Under the pieces are notes generated by a model. It was not told the origin of the DNA. It saw nothing but the letters and a program-made list of their open reading frames with translations, and made no database searches. A DNA stretch of 34,524 nt from Bacteroidales bacterium (GTDB lineage Bacteria; Bacteroidota; Bacteroidia; Bacteroidales; JAUNSR01): positions 32,038 to 66,561 of the forward strand of contig JAUNSR010000019.1 in assembly GCA_030539115.1 (NCBI GenBank). The letters are read 5' to 3'. Position 1 is the first letter of the stretch. Every line of letters begins with the position of its first letter. Shown here one piece after another: positions 6,422 through 16,473 of this stretch. The position numbers were made by a program, and so were the translations under genes.

Positions 6422-9223
6422 TTATTCCTTGCTTATTACTATTCTTGTTCCATCTGCCTGAACTGCATATAGTACAGCACCTGCAGTAGAAACCGTTTCA
6501 GGGACTGTAAATTCAAACATATTTGAGAAATAAATCAATTGTGAACCAATAACCAATTCAAAAGCAACCGCCTCAGAACCATTTTTCACAGAGAATGTCT
6601 GCCCTGAACGAGTATAGGTGATAGACTTTGTTATCTTGACATTATCCTTAAACTGAGTATAATAACCGGTTTCAGGGGCAGTAATGTCAAGACCAAGTTC
6701 ACCGCTTTTTCTATCCTCAATATATTGGAAAGCGTGTTTTGGAGCAGGGAATTTTGCCATATAGGCTTTTGCCTCTGCAATCATAGATGCAGTAACATTA
6801 TAATTCCAAGTGCCATATTGGTCGTAACTTACATTATTTACAGGCTCAAAGAATCCCCATAGCTCGAAGAATTCAGTAAGATTTTGGTTTGCAGCCTTTG
6901 ATGCCATCATTGCAAATTTCAACTGACCCTCACCAGGATTTTTCTCCACAATTCTATTCTCACGAAGCAGTTTGAAAAGAGTTGGCCAGAAATCAGGTTT
7001 GTAGCCGCAACGATGATAATAGTTCCACAACTGCCAGTTCATACGCATGTGAACTTCAGTGCTCTCACCTTGATGTGTGGCATCTCCCATATTAAACCAA
7101 GCTTGTTTGTTTGCAAAACGACATTCTGCCAAATATGCAAGGTCAGAGCCTCTGGAATCATATTTGCCAAGTTTGTAAAGAGTATAATTTGAGAATAGAT
7201 TATTTGAAGACTCAGTAGAGCTTGGCCAATTGATTGCAGCCTGATGAATATGTCCAATCTCATGAGCCGGTCCCCATGCATTATCCTTGGCTGCCATAAC
7301 ATTGTCGTACAAAAGAATATTGCCAAGGTATGTATTAATAAAACCAATGCGATAGTCAGAAGCCCACATATAACCATCTTCGGGAGAAACAGCCTGAAGG
7401 TGATTATTAAACTGGGAAGGTCTGACATCGTCAATGCCCATCAGCTCCTGCTGCCATGAAATAATGTTGTCCCAAAGATTTATTGCACTTAAAATCTCAG
7501 TTTTTACAAATTGATTAAGCTGGGCGCGATGGAATTTAAACATAATCCTGTCACCAATAACCTCAAAGTATTTATATGTTGACTTGGATAGCAAATCGGC
7601 ATACACAGCATCTGTCTTATGCTCTTTTAGATCAAAGAAGCCATTGACAGTTCCGCATCCCATTGGGATATGGATTTTTACCGGCTTGGCATTTTCAAGA
7701 GTAAGGTCTGTATTGTACATTACATAGAACATTCCGGTGTTTTTAAGAACAATCTTGTTCACACCCTCTTCAAGATAATACATAGTTCCACTTGCATTTA
7801 CATCTGCAACACATTGCAATGAAATATTATTACCGTACATTTCACCAATCAATACAATAATTGTATCACCTTCATTACCATAAATACCGGTTGTATTATC
7901 AAGATTGCTGTATTTATTTGTCATAAGCTTTGAAGCCCAAATCTCAACATCAGAATAAGGTTTATATTCTCTTATTCTAAATTGTTTTTCGTAATCAGAA
8001 TATTCATTATTCTTGATTCTCGTTGCCAATTGAGCAAAGAAGCCAGGCAAAGCATTGATTTTCTGTTGAGTTGCATCGCTGCGCAAGGATGAACATGAGA
8101 GATCTTGGAAAACTGTAAGAAGTTGATTATTCAAAGTTTTATCAGTATTTTTTCTAAAGAATTCCATTTCCTGACAGCTCACATAATCTCCTGCACCACT
8201 TTTAACAGAGAATTTGATTGCGGTGACATTCTTTAAACCGCCATCAAAAACTACTCTGCTTGAAGCATTTTGCATTTTAAAGTCAAATGATCCATAAAGA
8301 GTATAGTCGGTTTGTTCAGTTGTAGTGTAATAGATTTCAAGTTCACCAAAATTTCCATTACCTGAACGAGTATGATAAAGGATATAATCAATCTGCTCCT
8401 TACCATCGAAGAAAAATTCAAGAGAAACAGGGAAATTTGCAGATTGGCTCCATATAGAATGATATGCATTTTCTGTAAATGAGCGGTCATAACACTTATC
8501 AATATCCTGACCAAGCTGAGCCTCACTTGCTTTTCCGCCAATTGGTTTAACATAAATATCTCCTGCTATTTCAACATCAGAGGCAGAAGATGCTCTTGCA
8601 GCCTGATTGACAACAACAACTGCTTTTACACTCTCATCAGAAGAACATACAAAAGATATCTCGGCAGAACGGTTTTCATAATATTCGTTCTCTTTAACAT
8701 AAAACAGAATATCTTTTTCCTCCATTGCTTTTGTCTTTGAAGCGGGAGAAATCCAATCCACGTCATTTGGAACTACAATTTTGTAGTCGACATTTGATGT
8801 AACCTTAACAGTAAGTTCAGCAGAGGAAGATGTAAAGTTTCTTGTCTCTTTATCAACAATAACAGCCTTTCCATAGCCAAGCTGAGTAACTTTTATCTCA
8901 TAATTCTTGACAGTTGATTTTACAGAAACTGCAGCTGTTCTAATATCAGGCTCCTGACTCTCTGTAATATACAATCTGATAGACTTGCCGTCAGAATTTT
9001 TTGTTACAAGGCACCAACTTTGATCTGAAACCACGCTCCAGTCATCGGAAGAAAGTGTTGTATTAACAGAAATGCTAATGTCTTGCTTTTTGTTATCAAA
9101 CTGTTGAGTAAGATAGGTTTCATTTATTGAGAATTCTTTTTTATCCAACTCTTCATCAGATGAACAGCTTGAAAAAAAGAATGGAAAAAAAGAAATAAAT
9201 AACAGTAAATATATATTTCTCAT
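6422..9223 (-). CDS. M60-family (enhancin-like) zinc metallopeptidase lipoprotein with BACON and F5/8C modules
   Basis: A surface lipoprotein peptidase expected to cleave glycoproteins, probably mucin-type. I start it at the ATG at 9223 (933 aa); a TTG at 9241 would extend it by six residues, but that codon lies in the T-run of the upstream terminator-like hairpin and would spoil the signal peptide. The lipobox is FSSC (Cys20). Order: BACON about 32-115, BACON about 120-208, F5/8 type C (CBM32-like) about 220-358, then the M60 region with the zinc motif HEIGH at 654-658 and the downstream glutamate E671, then a beta-rich C-terminal domain. M60/PF13402 proteins with carbohydrate modules include characterised mucin O-glycopeptidases such as BT4244. 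The protein target here is inferred. It is the last gene of PUL A. Confidence 0.88.
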   Translation of the reverse strand: MRNIYLLLFISFFPFFFSSCSSDEELDKKEFSINETYLTQQFDNKKQDISISVNTTLSSDDWSVVSDQSWCLVTKNSDGKSIRLYITESQEPDIRTAAVSVKSTVKNYEIKVTQLGYGKAVIVDKETRNFTSSSAELTVKVTSNVDYKIVVPNDVDWISPASKTKAMEEKDILFYVKENEYYENRSAEISFVCSSDESVKAVVVVNQAARASSASDVEIAGDIYVKPIGGKASEAQLGQDIDKCYDRSFTENAYHSIWSQSANFPVSLEFFFDGKEQIDYILYHTRSGNGNFGELEIYYTTTEQTDYTLYGSFDFKMQNASSRVVFDGGLKNVTAIKFSVKSGAGDYVSCQEMEFFRKNTDKTLNNQLLTVFQDLSCSSLRSDATQQKINALPGFFAQLATRIKNNEYSDYEKQFRIREYKPYSDVEIWASKLMTNKYSNLDNTTGIYGNEGDTIIVLIGEMYGNNISLQCVADVNASGTMYYLEEGVNKIVLKNTGMFYVMYNTDLTLENAKPVKIHIPMGCGTVNGFFDLKEHKTDAVYADLLSKSTYKYFEVIGDRIMFKFHRAQLNQFVKTEILSAINLWDNIISWQQELMGIDDVRPSQFNNHLQAVSPEDGYMWASDYRIGFINTYLGNILLYDNVMAAKDNAWGPAHEIGHIHQAAINWPSSTESSNNLFSNYTLYKLGKYDSRGSDLAYLAECRFANKQAWFNMGDATHQGESTEVHMRMNWQLWNYYHRCGYKPDFWPTLFKLLRENRIVEKNPGEGQLKFAMMASKAANQNLTEFFELWGFFEPVNNVSYDQYGTWNYNVTASMIAEAKAYMAKFPAPKHAFQYIEDRKSGELGLDITAPETGYYTQFKDNVKITKSITYTRSGQTFSVKNGSEAVAFELVIGSQLIYFSNMFEFTVPETVSTAGAVLYAVQADGTRIVISKE

Positions 9224-9237
9224 AAAAATGGGTTTTG

Positions 9238-9271
9238 ACAAAAAAGGGAAGAATTATATAATCCTTCCCTT
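9238..9271 (-). terminator. Internal terminator-like hairpin between binding protein and M60 protease
   Basis: On the minus strand AAGGGAAG pairs with CTTCCCTT (plus 9264-9271 and 9244-9251). The inner GATTAT/ATAATT bases extend the stem to about 13 bp with one G-U pair. A run of six T ends at 9238. It lies in the short gap between the stop at 9291 and the M60 start at 9223. It could reduce read-through, so that less protease than binding protein is made. Confidence 0.65.
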
Positions 9272-9290
9272 ATCTGTGATTATTTTAAAA

Positions 9291-10616
9291 TCAATTACCA
9301 AATAGGTTAAATTCAGAGAATACAAACCATGCACCTCCCGTTTTATTGCCATCAGGAGCAGAGAATCTTAAATAAGAATAAGGTTCAGCGCAGTTATAGA
9401 TGCTTGAATTATATGTTGCTTTACCATCTACAGGAAGATTATCAGTAATTTTCACAATTGAAACAAAATCAGTTCCATTTTTGCTGCCAAGAACTTCAAC
9501 TGCTATCGGATTAGCATTACCATTAGAACTACGAGTAGTGTAATTGAATGAGAATACATTTATTGGAGTTTTTAAAGCTACCTCAAAATAATGTGCACCC
9601 TCAACAGAAACACTCCAAGCAGAGTGGAAATAAGTATCAACATTTCCGTCAAGCATTGCAGCAAGAGAACCTTCAGATGGCTCTTGCGCATTTGTTGAAA
9701 GCATGTCAACTGTAAGATTAACTTCAGGAAGAAGATAAGAAACACCAACAAGACACAAATCAGCTTCTGTATCGATTGTAAATGCCTCCATAGTACAACT
9801 GCTCAAACGAACAGGAAGTACATAATCGCCATAACCAAGTTTCTTTCTGTCAACAACTAAAGTTACAGTTGCAGCATCATCTTTAGAAGTGAATGCTACA
9901 GATGAATCAATAGTATAGGAAGAAGAAGGAAGAAGAGAATATGTTGTCTTGTTTGCAGCATTATATTCATCCAATGCCTGTTGATCTATAGTTACACCAC
10001 ATTCAAAATCCCATTGATTCTCTATTGGAAGAGTAATAGGTAAAGTGAATGTCAATTGGTCTTGTTCATCATTGATAGTATTTTCATGAAGACCTGTCTT
10101 TGTGAAATATACAGAAGGAATAACAACCTGAGGTTTGATTAAAGAATATTTTTTTGCAAGGTTTACAGAATCGTTTGATACCAAACTAAAACCTAATACA
10201 TATTCTTTATCTTCAAAAGTATCAATAACATCTGTATGGAAACGAACTCCAACAGTTTTATTCATTTCTTTTTTTCCAAATGTCAATTCTGTAGATTCAG
10301 TAATTTCATATCCGGAAGTAGGCATTAAAACATAGGAAGTACTATTTTCCGCATTATAAATAGCTAATTCTGCTTCATTCATTAATGTAACAGAAGCTTT
10401 AGTGGAAGCATCGTTTGCAGAACCTGCCTTGTAAACATTAATAGAATAGTCTGTATCTGAACCTGTCTTATATAGAGTTACAGGCACTTCTCCACTTTTA
10501 GTGAAATACAATATAGTGCTGTAATCATCCAAATATTCTTTATTATAGTCTTCGCAACTTGTTTGAGCGAAAAGAGTGGCTAAAGCAAGACACCCAAAAA
10601 ATAATTTGTTTTTCAT
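9291..10616 (-). CDS. DUF1735 / F5-8C surface glycan-binding lipoprotein (SGBP)
   Basis: A 441-aa lipoprotein (lipobox ending at Cys21, QTSC). Two DUF1735-type Ig-like domains follow at about 30-155 and 160-295; each begins with a YFTK strand (ILYFTKSG, SVYFTKTG) and has the AELAIYNAENSTSY / QALDEYNAANKTTY segment. A C-terminal F5/8 type C (CBM32-like) domain spans about 300-441 (DGNVDTYFHSAW through AWFVFSEFNLFG). The position directly after SusD and the architecture match the SusE/F-like or BT3986-like surface glycan-binding proteins of Bacteroidetes PULs. It is expected to hold glycan or glycoprotein at the cell surface for the M60 protease encoded next. Ligand unknown. Confidence 0.82.
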   Translation of the reverse strand: MKNKLFFGCLALATLFAQTSCEDYNKEYLDDYSTILYFTKSGEVPVTLYKTGSDTDYSINVYKAGSANDASTKASVTLMNEAELAIYNAENSTSYVLMPTSGYEITESTELTFGKKEMNKTVGVRFHTDVIDTFEDKEYVLGFSLVSNDSVNLAKKYSLIKPQVVIPSVYFTKTGLHENTINDEQDQLTFTLPITLPIENQWDFECGVTIDQQALDEYNAANKTTYSLLPSSSYTIDSSVAFTSKDDAATVTLVVDRKKLGYGDYVLPVRLSSCTMEAFTIDTEADLCLVGVSYLLPEVNLTVDMLSTNAQEPSEGSLAAMLDGNVDTYFHSAWSVSVEGAHYFEVALKTPINVFSFNYTTRSSNGNANPIAVEVLGSKNGTDFVSIVKITDNLPVDGKATYNSSIYNCAEPYSYLRFSAPDGNKTGGAWFVFSEFNLFGN

Positions 10617-10661
10617 ACGTTAATTAATTAATCTTAGCGCAATTTTTAAACTTTTATTTAC

Positions 10662-10684
10662 CCGGACTCTTTAAAGGAGTCCGG
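10662..10684 (-). other. Intergenic RNA hairpin after SusD (PUL A)
   Basis: CCGGACTC (10662-10669) pairs with GAGTCCGG (10677-10684), 8 bp and GC-rich for this region, 11 bp beyond the SusD stop. On the minus strand it is followed by GTAAATAAAAG, not a clean U-tract. It is more likely an mRNA stabiliser or processing boundary after the abundant SusCD message than a full terminator. Confidence 0.6.
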
Positions 10685-10695
10685 ATAAAATTATA

Positions 10696-12594
10696 TTACC
10701 ACCCGTAATTTTGAGTCAACTTTTTGTTACGGTCAAGCTCACGTTGAGAGAATGGATATAAATAATGATTGTTTTTGAAGACACGAGTTTCAAATACTGT
10801 TCTCTGCCAGAAATTTTCAGGAGTCATTTTGTTATCATTATTCAAGATAGGAGCATCAACATTCATACCATACATAGGACCATTGTCTGTTTCTTCAGCA
10901 ATCATCCAAGTTCTTGTATCAAAGTAGCGGTGATTTTCAAAAGCTAATTCGACACGTCTTTCTTTTCTGCAAAGCTCTATAAGTTCCTCGGTAGTTGCAC
11001 CAGGATAAACATCAGTAATAGCAGGAAGACCAACTCTGTCTCTAAGGTCTTCCCAAAGAGTCATTGCTTCAGTTAAGTAAGCATTTGAAACGCCATTTTT
11101 GCTGCACTCAAGAGCTGCTTCAATAAAGTTCAAATAAATTTCACCAAGACGGAATGTTGGGAACACAATGTTACCCCATGTTCCTGTTGTTGAATTTAAT
11201 TGATGGTTATAGAATCTGTGCATAATATATCCTGATTTAGGATAGTCATGAGATTTATTTGAGTTACCACCTTTTGCAAAAGAAACAAGAGTAAAGTTTC
11301 CTGTCTCTGTTCCGTGCTGCCAGTAACTGTCGCTCCAGAAAACTGTCATATAGAAACGAGGTTCGCGATCTTTGTACATATTAGGCCAAGTATATCCACT
11401 TGCAGCAGGAGCATAATTTGTCCAACTTCCATTATTTTTAAAGAATGGATTTAGGAACATAGATTTACCCTCTTCAGTATATCCTGATTCTTCATCAATA
11501 ATAGGAGTTCCATCTTTTTGATAACCTGTAATAGGATAGCGACCATCATTCATAGCATAGGCATCAACTTGTTGTTGAGTTGGGCCAACGCCGCCGTAAG
11601 CAGTTCCTGATATTCCTGTAGGAGCTGTATGAACACCCATAGTGTAAAGACCTGCATAACCGGTAGTCCAAATTAACTCTTCATTCCAATATTTGTCACT
11701 GTTGTGAACTAAACCATCCCAGTTTTTATATGGATCATCAGGATTTTCAGCGTCACGATAAAGTGAGTAAACTCCCATATCTATAACTCTCTTGGCAGCA
11801 TCGGCAGCCTCTTTCCATTTTTTAGCTTCGAATGAAACAGGGAATAGATTTGTACCATCAGGATTTTTTACATCTTTATATAATGTGTTTCCATTAAATA
11901 AAGGACGTGCACTGTATAATTTCAAACGAGAAATAACAGCATAACAAGCGCCTTGAGTAGCAAGACCTCTTTTAGATTCAGAAGCCCATGTTGGAGTCAT
12001 CTCTTTAGCACATTCTTCCATTTCTGAAACAACATAATCAACACATTCTTCCCAAGTGTTACGTGGGCGTTCAAGTTGTTGTGTTGTTTGAGTAAAGTCA
12101 AGCAATTCATCACCAAGAAGGAATACAGGACCATAAACTCTCATCATCATAAAATAATAATAAGCGCGAGCCCAACGACTTTGGATTTTCCATTCAGCTT
12201 TTTCCTCAGCAGTGATTAAAGGGTCGTTACAACGGTCAACATTCTGCATGAAGATATTACACTCGCGAATACCATTGTAATAATTTCCCATCTGATAATA
12301 TGGAACTGAAGAAGCATTCCAAGAACCGAAATTAATCCATCTGAAATCACGGTTATATGTAACTGTACCTTCATCAGAAGCAGCCATCCAAGGAGAATAG
12401 TTGAAATCATTTGCATCATCAGGAAGGAAAGACATTGCATTTAAGAAATATTGATATGTAGTGCTTCTCTGAGTCCAGATTTTCTCAAATGTCATTGCTT
12501 CATCTTCTTGTCTGTCAAGGAAATCCTCACAAGAAGTGCAAAGAGCAAGAGCTCCGCAAAGAAGATATAATGAGTATTTTTTATTCTTTTTCAT
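10696..12594 (-). CDS. SusD/RagB-type nutrient-uptake lipoprotein (PUL A)
   Basis: A 632-aa outer-membrane lipoprotein with signal peptide and lipobox (CTSC, Cys22). It has the SusD signature EDFLDRQEDEA after the lipid anchor, an AYYYFMMMRVYGPVFLL helix in the TPR part, and the C-terminal hallmark RKERRVELAFENHRYFDTRTW. SusD proteins cap the SusC barrel and bind the incoming oligosaccharide or glycopeptide. It starts 20 bp after the SusC stop and clearly shares its transcript. The length is at the upper end for the family. The ligand cannot be read from sequence, but the linked M60 protease points to a glycopeptide. Confidence 0.95.
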   Translation of the reverse strand: MKKNKKYSLYLLCGALALCTSCEDFLDRQEDEAMTFEKIWTQRSTTYQYFLNAMSFLPDDANDFNYSPWMAASDEGTVTYNRDFRWINFGSWNASSVPYYQMGNYYNGIRECNIFMQNVDRCNDPLITAEEKAEWKIQSRWARAYYYFMMMRVYGPVFLLGDELLDFTQTTQQLERPRNTWEECVDYVVSEMEECAKEMTPTWASESKRGLATQGACYAVISRLKLYSARPLFNGNTLYKDVKNPDGTNLFPVSFEAKKWKEAADAAKRVIDMGVYSLYRDAENPDDPYKNWDGLVHNSDKYWNEELIWTTGYAGLYTMGVHTAPTGISGTAYGGVGPTQQQVDAYAMNDGRYPITGYQKDGTPIIDEESGYTEEGKSMFLNPFFKNNGSWTNYAPAASGYTWPNMYKDREPRFYMTVFWSDSYWQHGTETGNFTLVSFAKGGNSNKSHDYPKSGYIMHRFYNHQLNSTTGTWGNIVFPTFRLGEIYLNFIEAALECSKNGVSNAYLTEAMTLWEDLRDRVGLPAITDVYPGATTEELIELCRKERRVELAFENHRYFDTRTWMIAEETDNGPMYGMNVDAPILNNDNKMTPENFWQRTVFETRVFKNNHYLYPFSQRELDRNKKLTQNYGW

Positions 12595-12614
12595 AATTTA
12601 TATCATATAAGGCA

Positions 12615-15600
12615 TTAGAAATTAGCATTGAATCCAACAGAAATTATTCTTGATTGAGGATAGCCGGCACCTTCGCCACCACCTTTTTCAGGATCCCAAA
12701 GTTTAAATTTACTAAATGTTAATAGGTTGTTTCCAGACAAATAGAATCTAACTGATTTTATAAATGTTTTGCTTACAAGTTCTTTTGGTAAAGAATAACC
12801 AATTTCAGCGTTCTTTAAGCGAATAAAGCTTCCATCACGCATCCAATAGTCAGATGTTTGTGCATTGTTTACACTTCCTGCAGCGCCACTAAGAGCAAGA
12901 CGAGGATATAATACATCTGCATTTTGTTCAGCAGTATTTGTTGATTTCCAAACATTGTCATAAACATCTGCATTGATAGCAGAACGTTCCATATTGTTGC
13001 TTCCGAAGATGCTCTTGATAGAGTTTCCACTTAAGAAGAAATTAACGTGATCAATTCCTTGGAAGAACACATTTACGTCAAAGTTTCTCCATTGAGCTGT
13101 CATACCAATACCATAAGTGATTTCAGGAATATTAGTGTATCCTAAAGCAACCATATCATTTGAGTCGATTTTTCCATCACCATTTGTATCCTGGTATTTT
13201 AAATCACCTACTCTATAAGTACCAAAAGTTTGTGTTGGACTGTTGTCGATCTCTTCCTGAGATTCAAATAATCCTAATGCAACTAAGCCTTTTGTATGAG
13301 AAGAAGTTCCACTTCCGAAAGATTTACCAATACTGTTTTGATATTTGTACAACCAATCCGGCTCATCATTGTCAATCAATTTGTTTTTGCTGAAACTGAA
13401 GTTACCTCTTGCAGTTAAGAATACTTCTCCAACTTTTTTGTCATACTCCAATGTTCCATCAAAACCTTTGTTTTCAGCTTTACCAATATTAGTATAAGGA
13501 ACAGTACTTAGACCAACAAGAGCAGGAAGACCGGCACGTTGAAGGAAAATACCATCTCTTTTTTCATGGAAGTAGTCTGCCTGAAGTTTAATAGAGTTTA
13601 AGAATGTAAATTCAACACCAACATTTAACTTTTTAGCTTCTTCCCAGCTTACACTTAAGTTTTCAACATCACCTACGCGAATACCGGAACCACCAAGATT
13701 TGCTGTATTACCATAATTGAAAGATCCTGAACTAACGATAGTCGGCATATAAATCCAACGGCGATATCCACCAATATCATCATTACCAACAATACCATAA
13801 GATGCTTTTAATTTAAAGTTGTCAAAATATTCTTTTGCAGGTTCAAACCAGTTTTCATTAGAAACCATCCATCCCAAAGCTCCTGCAGGGAAGAACCCAA
13901 ATCTGTGTCCTCTTGCAAAATTCTCAGAACCATTGTAACCTAAGTTGAACTCAGCAAAATAAGTATCATTGAAAGCATAAGTTAAACGTCCTGCCAATCC
14001 TTGATTCTTATAAGGAAGAGATGAACTTTGATCTCCGGCTTGAGTTTTAGTATGTATCTTGTGATTATAAAGCAATAAAGCTCCTACTCTATGTTTTTCA
14101 GCAAAAAGACGGTCATAATTTAAAGATCCTTCCATATAGGTAGTCATAGTACCATCAGTACTTCTTCCATATGTAAGATCTGTTTGACCTTGATAAATAG
14201 CTGTTCCATAAATTAAATTTCCATCTTCGTCTCTACCGATTGCATGGAACTGTTTAGGCTCTTTAGTTCTTGTCTGCAAAGTTGTATTAAATGCATCCCA
14301 AGAAAACTTGATATTAGCTGTAAGTCCTTTTGTAATCATATCAAGTTTCTGGTTTAATCCAATCAATGATTGAGATGAGTTCCAGAATTGTTCACGATAA
14401 CCTGAATGTACCAACAAGTTCCAAGGATTATATCCTGAAGCAGCTGAAGGAGCTGCAATTGTTCCATCAGAATATTGTGTTGGGAAAGCATTTGGAGAAG
14501 TAGCAAAAGTGTAACCCCAAATGTTACCTGTTTCACTTCCCGGTCCGAAAGACTTTTCGTAAATATTAGCCATATTAACATTCAAGACAGTAGTCTTTGT
14601 AACGTTAATATCCATATTTGCACGGAAGTTGAATTTGTTGTATTTTATTGAAGAGTTGTAATCGTAAACATTACCGGCACTCTTAAATATTGAAGATTCA
14701 TTATAGAAAGATCCTGCAACATAATATTTAACGATATCACCACCACCGGAAATATTTAAGTTTACTTTCTGGTTGGAAGCAAAATCATCGTACAACTCAT
14801 CAATCCAATTTACATTAGGATATAAATCTCTATCTGCATTTGTGCGATATTTATCAATTACCTCATCAGAATAATATTTCTTTCCGGCAGCTTCATTATA
14901 TAATTCAGCCCATTGTGCAGAATTAACCATGCTTGGCATTTTTGTAGGCTGAGTAATACCACCTTCAGCGCGTACATTAATCTGAGGCTTGCCCTCTGCA
15001 CCTTTTCTTGTGGTAATCAAAATAACACCATTGGCACCTCTTACACCATAAACGGCAGAAGCAGATGCATCTTTCAAAATAGAGAATGAAGCGATGTCTT
15101 CAGTATCAACAAGGTCTAACTCACGTTCAATACCGTCGACCAAAACAAGTGGAGAAGCATTTCCTGTAAAGGAGGATACACCACGAATATAAAACTCAGA
15201 AGAGCTGTTCTTTCCCGGTTCACCGGAACGATTCATTGCAACAACACCTGCTAACTGTCCGGCAAGAGCATTAGACAAATTAGAAGATGGTACTTTTAAA
15301 TCTTTTACGTTTACTGTTGAGATGGCTCCAACTACACTGGCTTTTTTCTGGCTACCATAACCTACAACAACAACCTCTTCGATCACTTCTGAATCTTCTT
15401 CAAAATCTACATCGATTACAGTTTTATCATTCAAGGCAATTTCTACAGTTTTATAACCGGTATAAGAGAAAACCAAAACACCACCGACTCCATCAATTGA
15501 AATAGAATAGTTTCCATCTAAATCGGTAATGGCACCCGTTGAACTATTTTTCAACCAAACATTAGCTCCGATTACAGGCTCTTTATCGCTCTTAAATCGA

Positions 15601-15725
15601 ACTGTTCCTTTGATAGTTCTTTTTTGTTGTTGAGCCGAAATTGAAGCATTTTCCGCCAACAATGTGGAGGGAGCTGCTCCGGCTAAGGCTAACAACATTG
15701 CAATTTTTACATAACGTTGTCTCAT
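12615..15725 (-). CDS. SusC/RagA-type TonB-dependent transporter (PUL A)
   Basis: A 1036-aa outer-membrane transporter. Signal peptide about 1-24, then a carboxypeptidase-D-regulatory-like domain (KGTVRFKSDKEPVIGANVWL through FSYTGYKTVEI), the SusC box VIEEVVVVGYGSQKKASVVG, a plug domain (NALAGQLAGV, LVDGIERELD, ASAVYGVRGANGVILITTRKG) and the beta-barrel ending in ...SVGFNANF. There is no N-terminal STN signalling domain, so direct anti-sigma signalling through this protein is unlikely; no regulator gene lies in the window. It is the first gene of PUL A, with a long leader back to a TAnnTTTG box at 15962-15969. Confidence 0.95.
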   Translation of the reverse strand: MRQRYVKIAMLLALAGAAPSTLLAENASISAQQQKRTIKGTVRFKSDKEPVIGANVWLKNSSTGAITDLDGNYSISIDGVGGVLVFSYTGYKTVEIALNDKTVIDVDFEEDSEVIEEVVVVGYGSQKKASVVGAISTVNVKDLKVPSSNLSNALAGQLAGVVAMNRSGEPGKNSSSEFYIRGVSSFTGNASPLVLVDGIERELDLVDTEDIASFSILKDASASAVYGVRGANGVILITTRKGAEGKPQINVRAEGGITQPTKMPSMVNSAQWAELYNEAAGKKYYSDEVIDKYRTNADRDLYPNVNWIDELYDDFASNQKVNLNISGGGDIVKYYVAGSFYNESSIFKSAGNVYDYNSSIKYNKFNFRANMDINVTKTTVLNVNMANIYEKSFGPGSETGNIWGYTFATSPNAFPTQYSDGTIAAPSAASGYNPWNLLVHSGYREQFWNSSQSLIGLNQKLDMITKGLTANIKFSWDAFNTTLQTRTKEPKQFHAIGRDEDGNLIYGTAIYQGQTDLTYGRSTDGTMTTYMEGSLNYDRLFAEKHRVGALLLYNHKIHTKTQAGDQSSSLPYKNQGLAGRLTYAFNDTYFAEFNLGYNGSENFARGHRFGFFPAGALGWMVSNENWFEPAKEYFDNFKLKASYGIVGNDDIGGYRRWIYMPTIVSSGSFNYGNTANLGGSGIRVGDVENLSVSWEEAKKLNVGVEFTFLNSIKLQADYFHEKRDGIFLQRAGLPALVGLSTVPYTNIGKAENKGFDGTLEYDKKVGEVFLTARGNFSFSKNKLIDNDEPDWLYKYQNSIGKSFGSGTSSHTKGLVALGLFESQEEIDNSPTQTFGTYRVGDLKYQDTNGDGKIDSNDMVALGYTNIPEITYGIGMTAQWRNFDVNVFFQGIDHVNFFLSGNSIKSIFGSNNMERSAINADVYDNVWKSTNTAEQNADVLYPRLALSGAAGSVNNAQTSDYWMRDGSFIRLKNAEIGYSLPKELVSKTFIKSVRFYLSGNNLLTFSKFKLWDPEKGGGEGAGYPQSRIISVGFNANF

Positions 15726-16322
15726 AATGTGTGAGCATTAAATAAAGGGTAATATAAATTGATAACTTTTTAAGGTTTATTGTTTCCAATCATTAGAAAT
15801 AAGCTTCTATTAAGATTTTAAGTTGAATCTTTGATTTAAATATTTTATTAATTAATAAGGTTACATCAATTTTAGGTGTTAAACTATTTTTTATAAATAA
15901 TGTTCTTTTAATCAATAAATCATCAATTAAAATTAATTTACATTAAATTTTAACTGTTTGGCAAATATATGCTATTCTTTTAAATAATTATTATTTTTTT
16001 ATAAAATATTTTATTCACATTAAATTTTAACACTAAATCAAATTACTCATTTTAGCTATTTTCTTTAATTAATTAGCAATCACAGTTCTAATCCTTAAAT
16101 GATATTTATAGATATCTGCAACTGTCAAAATAAGCCTATGGGCACTTATAAATCTAATCTAAAACATTATTCAATTTAATATTATCTTAAATTCTAAAAA
16201 CAACTAACAACTAATGGATTTGAAGAGGTATTATTTAATGATTCCGCTCTGAGAATATATTAAAAACATCATTTTACATATAATTTATAAATTTCAGCAC
16301 TTCTCGTTTTGCAAGCCGAAAA
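15726..16322. other. Very AT-rich promoter/leader region of PUL A
   Basis: About 600 bp upstream of PUL A SusC without a gene. It contains the candidate -7 box at 15962-15969 and many A/T runs, including two ACATTAAATTTTAAC copies (about 15941-15955 and 16018-16032) that could be regulator sites. The far end is the PUL B terminator. Confidence 0.5.
15962..15969 (-). promoter_or_regulatory. Candidate -7 box for PUL A (TATATTTG)
   Basis: On the minus strand TATATTTG fits the Bacteroidetes -7 consensus TAnnTTTG exactly. The expected TTTG-like -33 element is poor, which is common for promoters that need an activator. Transcription would start near 15955 and leave a leader of roughly 230 nt before the SusC start. 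Confidence 0.4.
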
Positions 16323-16361
16323 TAAAAAAAGGCTTTGAAGACATAAGTCGACAAAGCCTTT
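16323..16361 (-). terminator. Intrinsic terminator of PUL B
   Basis: AAAGGCTTTG (16328-16337) and CAAAGCCTTT (16352-16361) form a 10-bp stem. On the minus strand it is followed by TTTTTTTATT, a strong U-tract. It lies 112 bp beyond the stop of the GDPD-like gene and marks the end of the PUL B transcript. Confidence 0.8.
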
Positions 16362-16473
16362 AAAGAAAAAAGTTAATAAATATTTTTAAAGCATAGAGCC
16401 AAACATCTAATTATTTTTTATTGGATACAAACATTAAAATATAACTTAACATTAAAATATTAAACAAAATATT

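Noticed and set aside
9224..9241. TTG start for the M60 protease
   Set aside because: It lies in the T-run of the upstream hairpin. The ATG at 9223 gives a normal lipoprotein signal.
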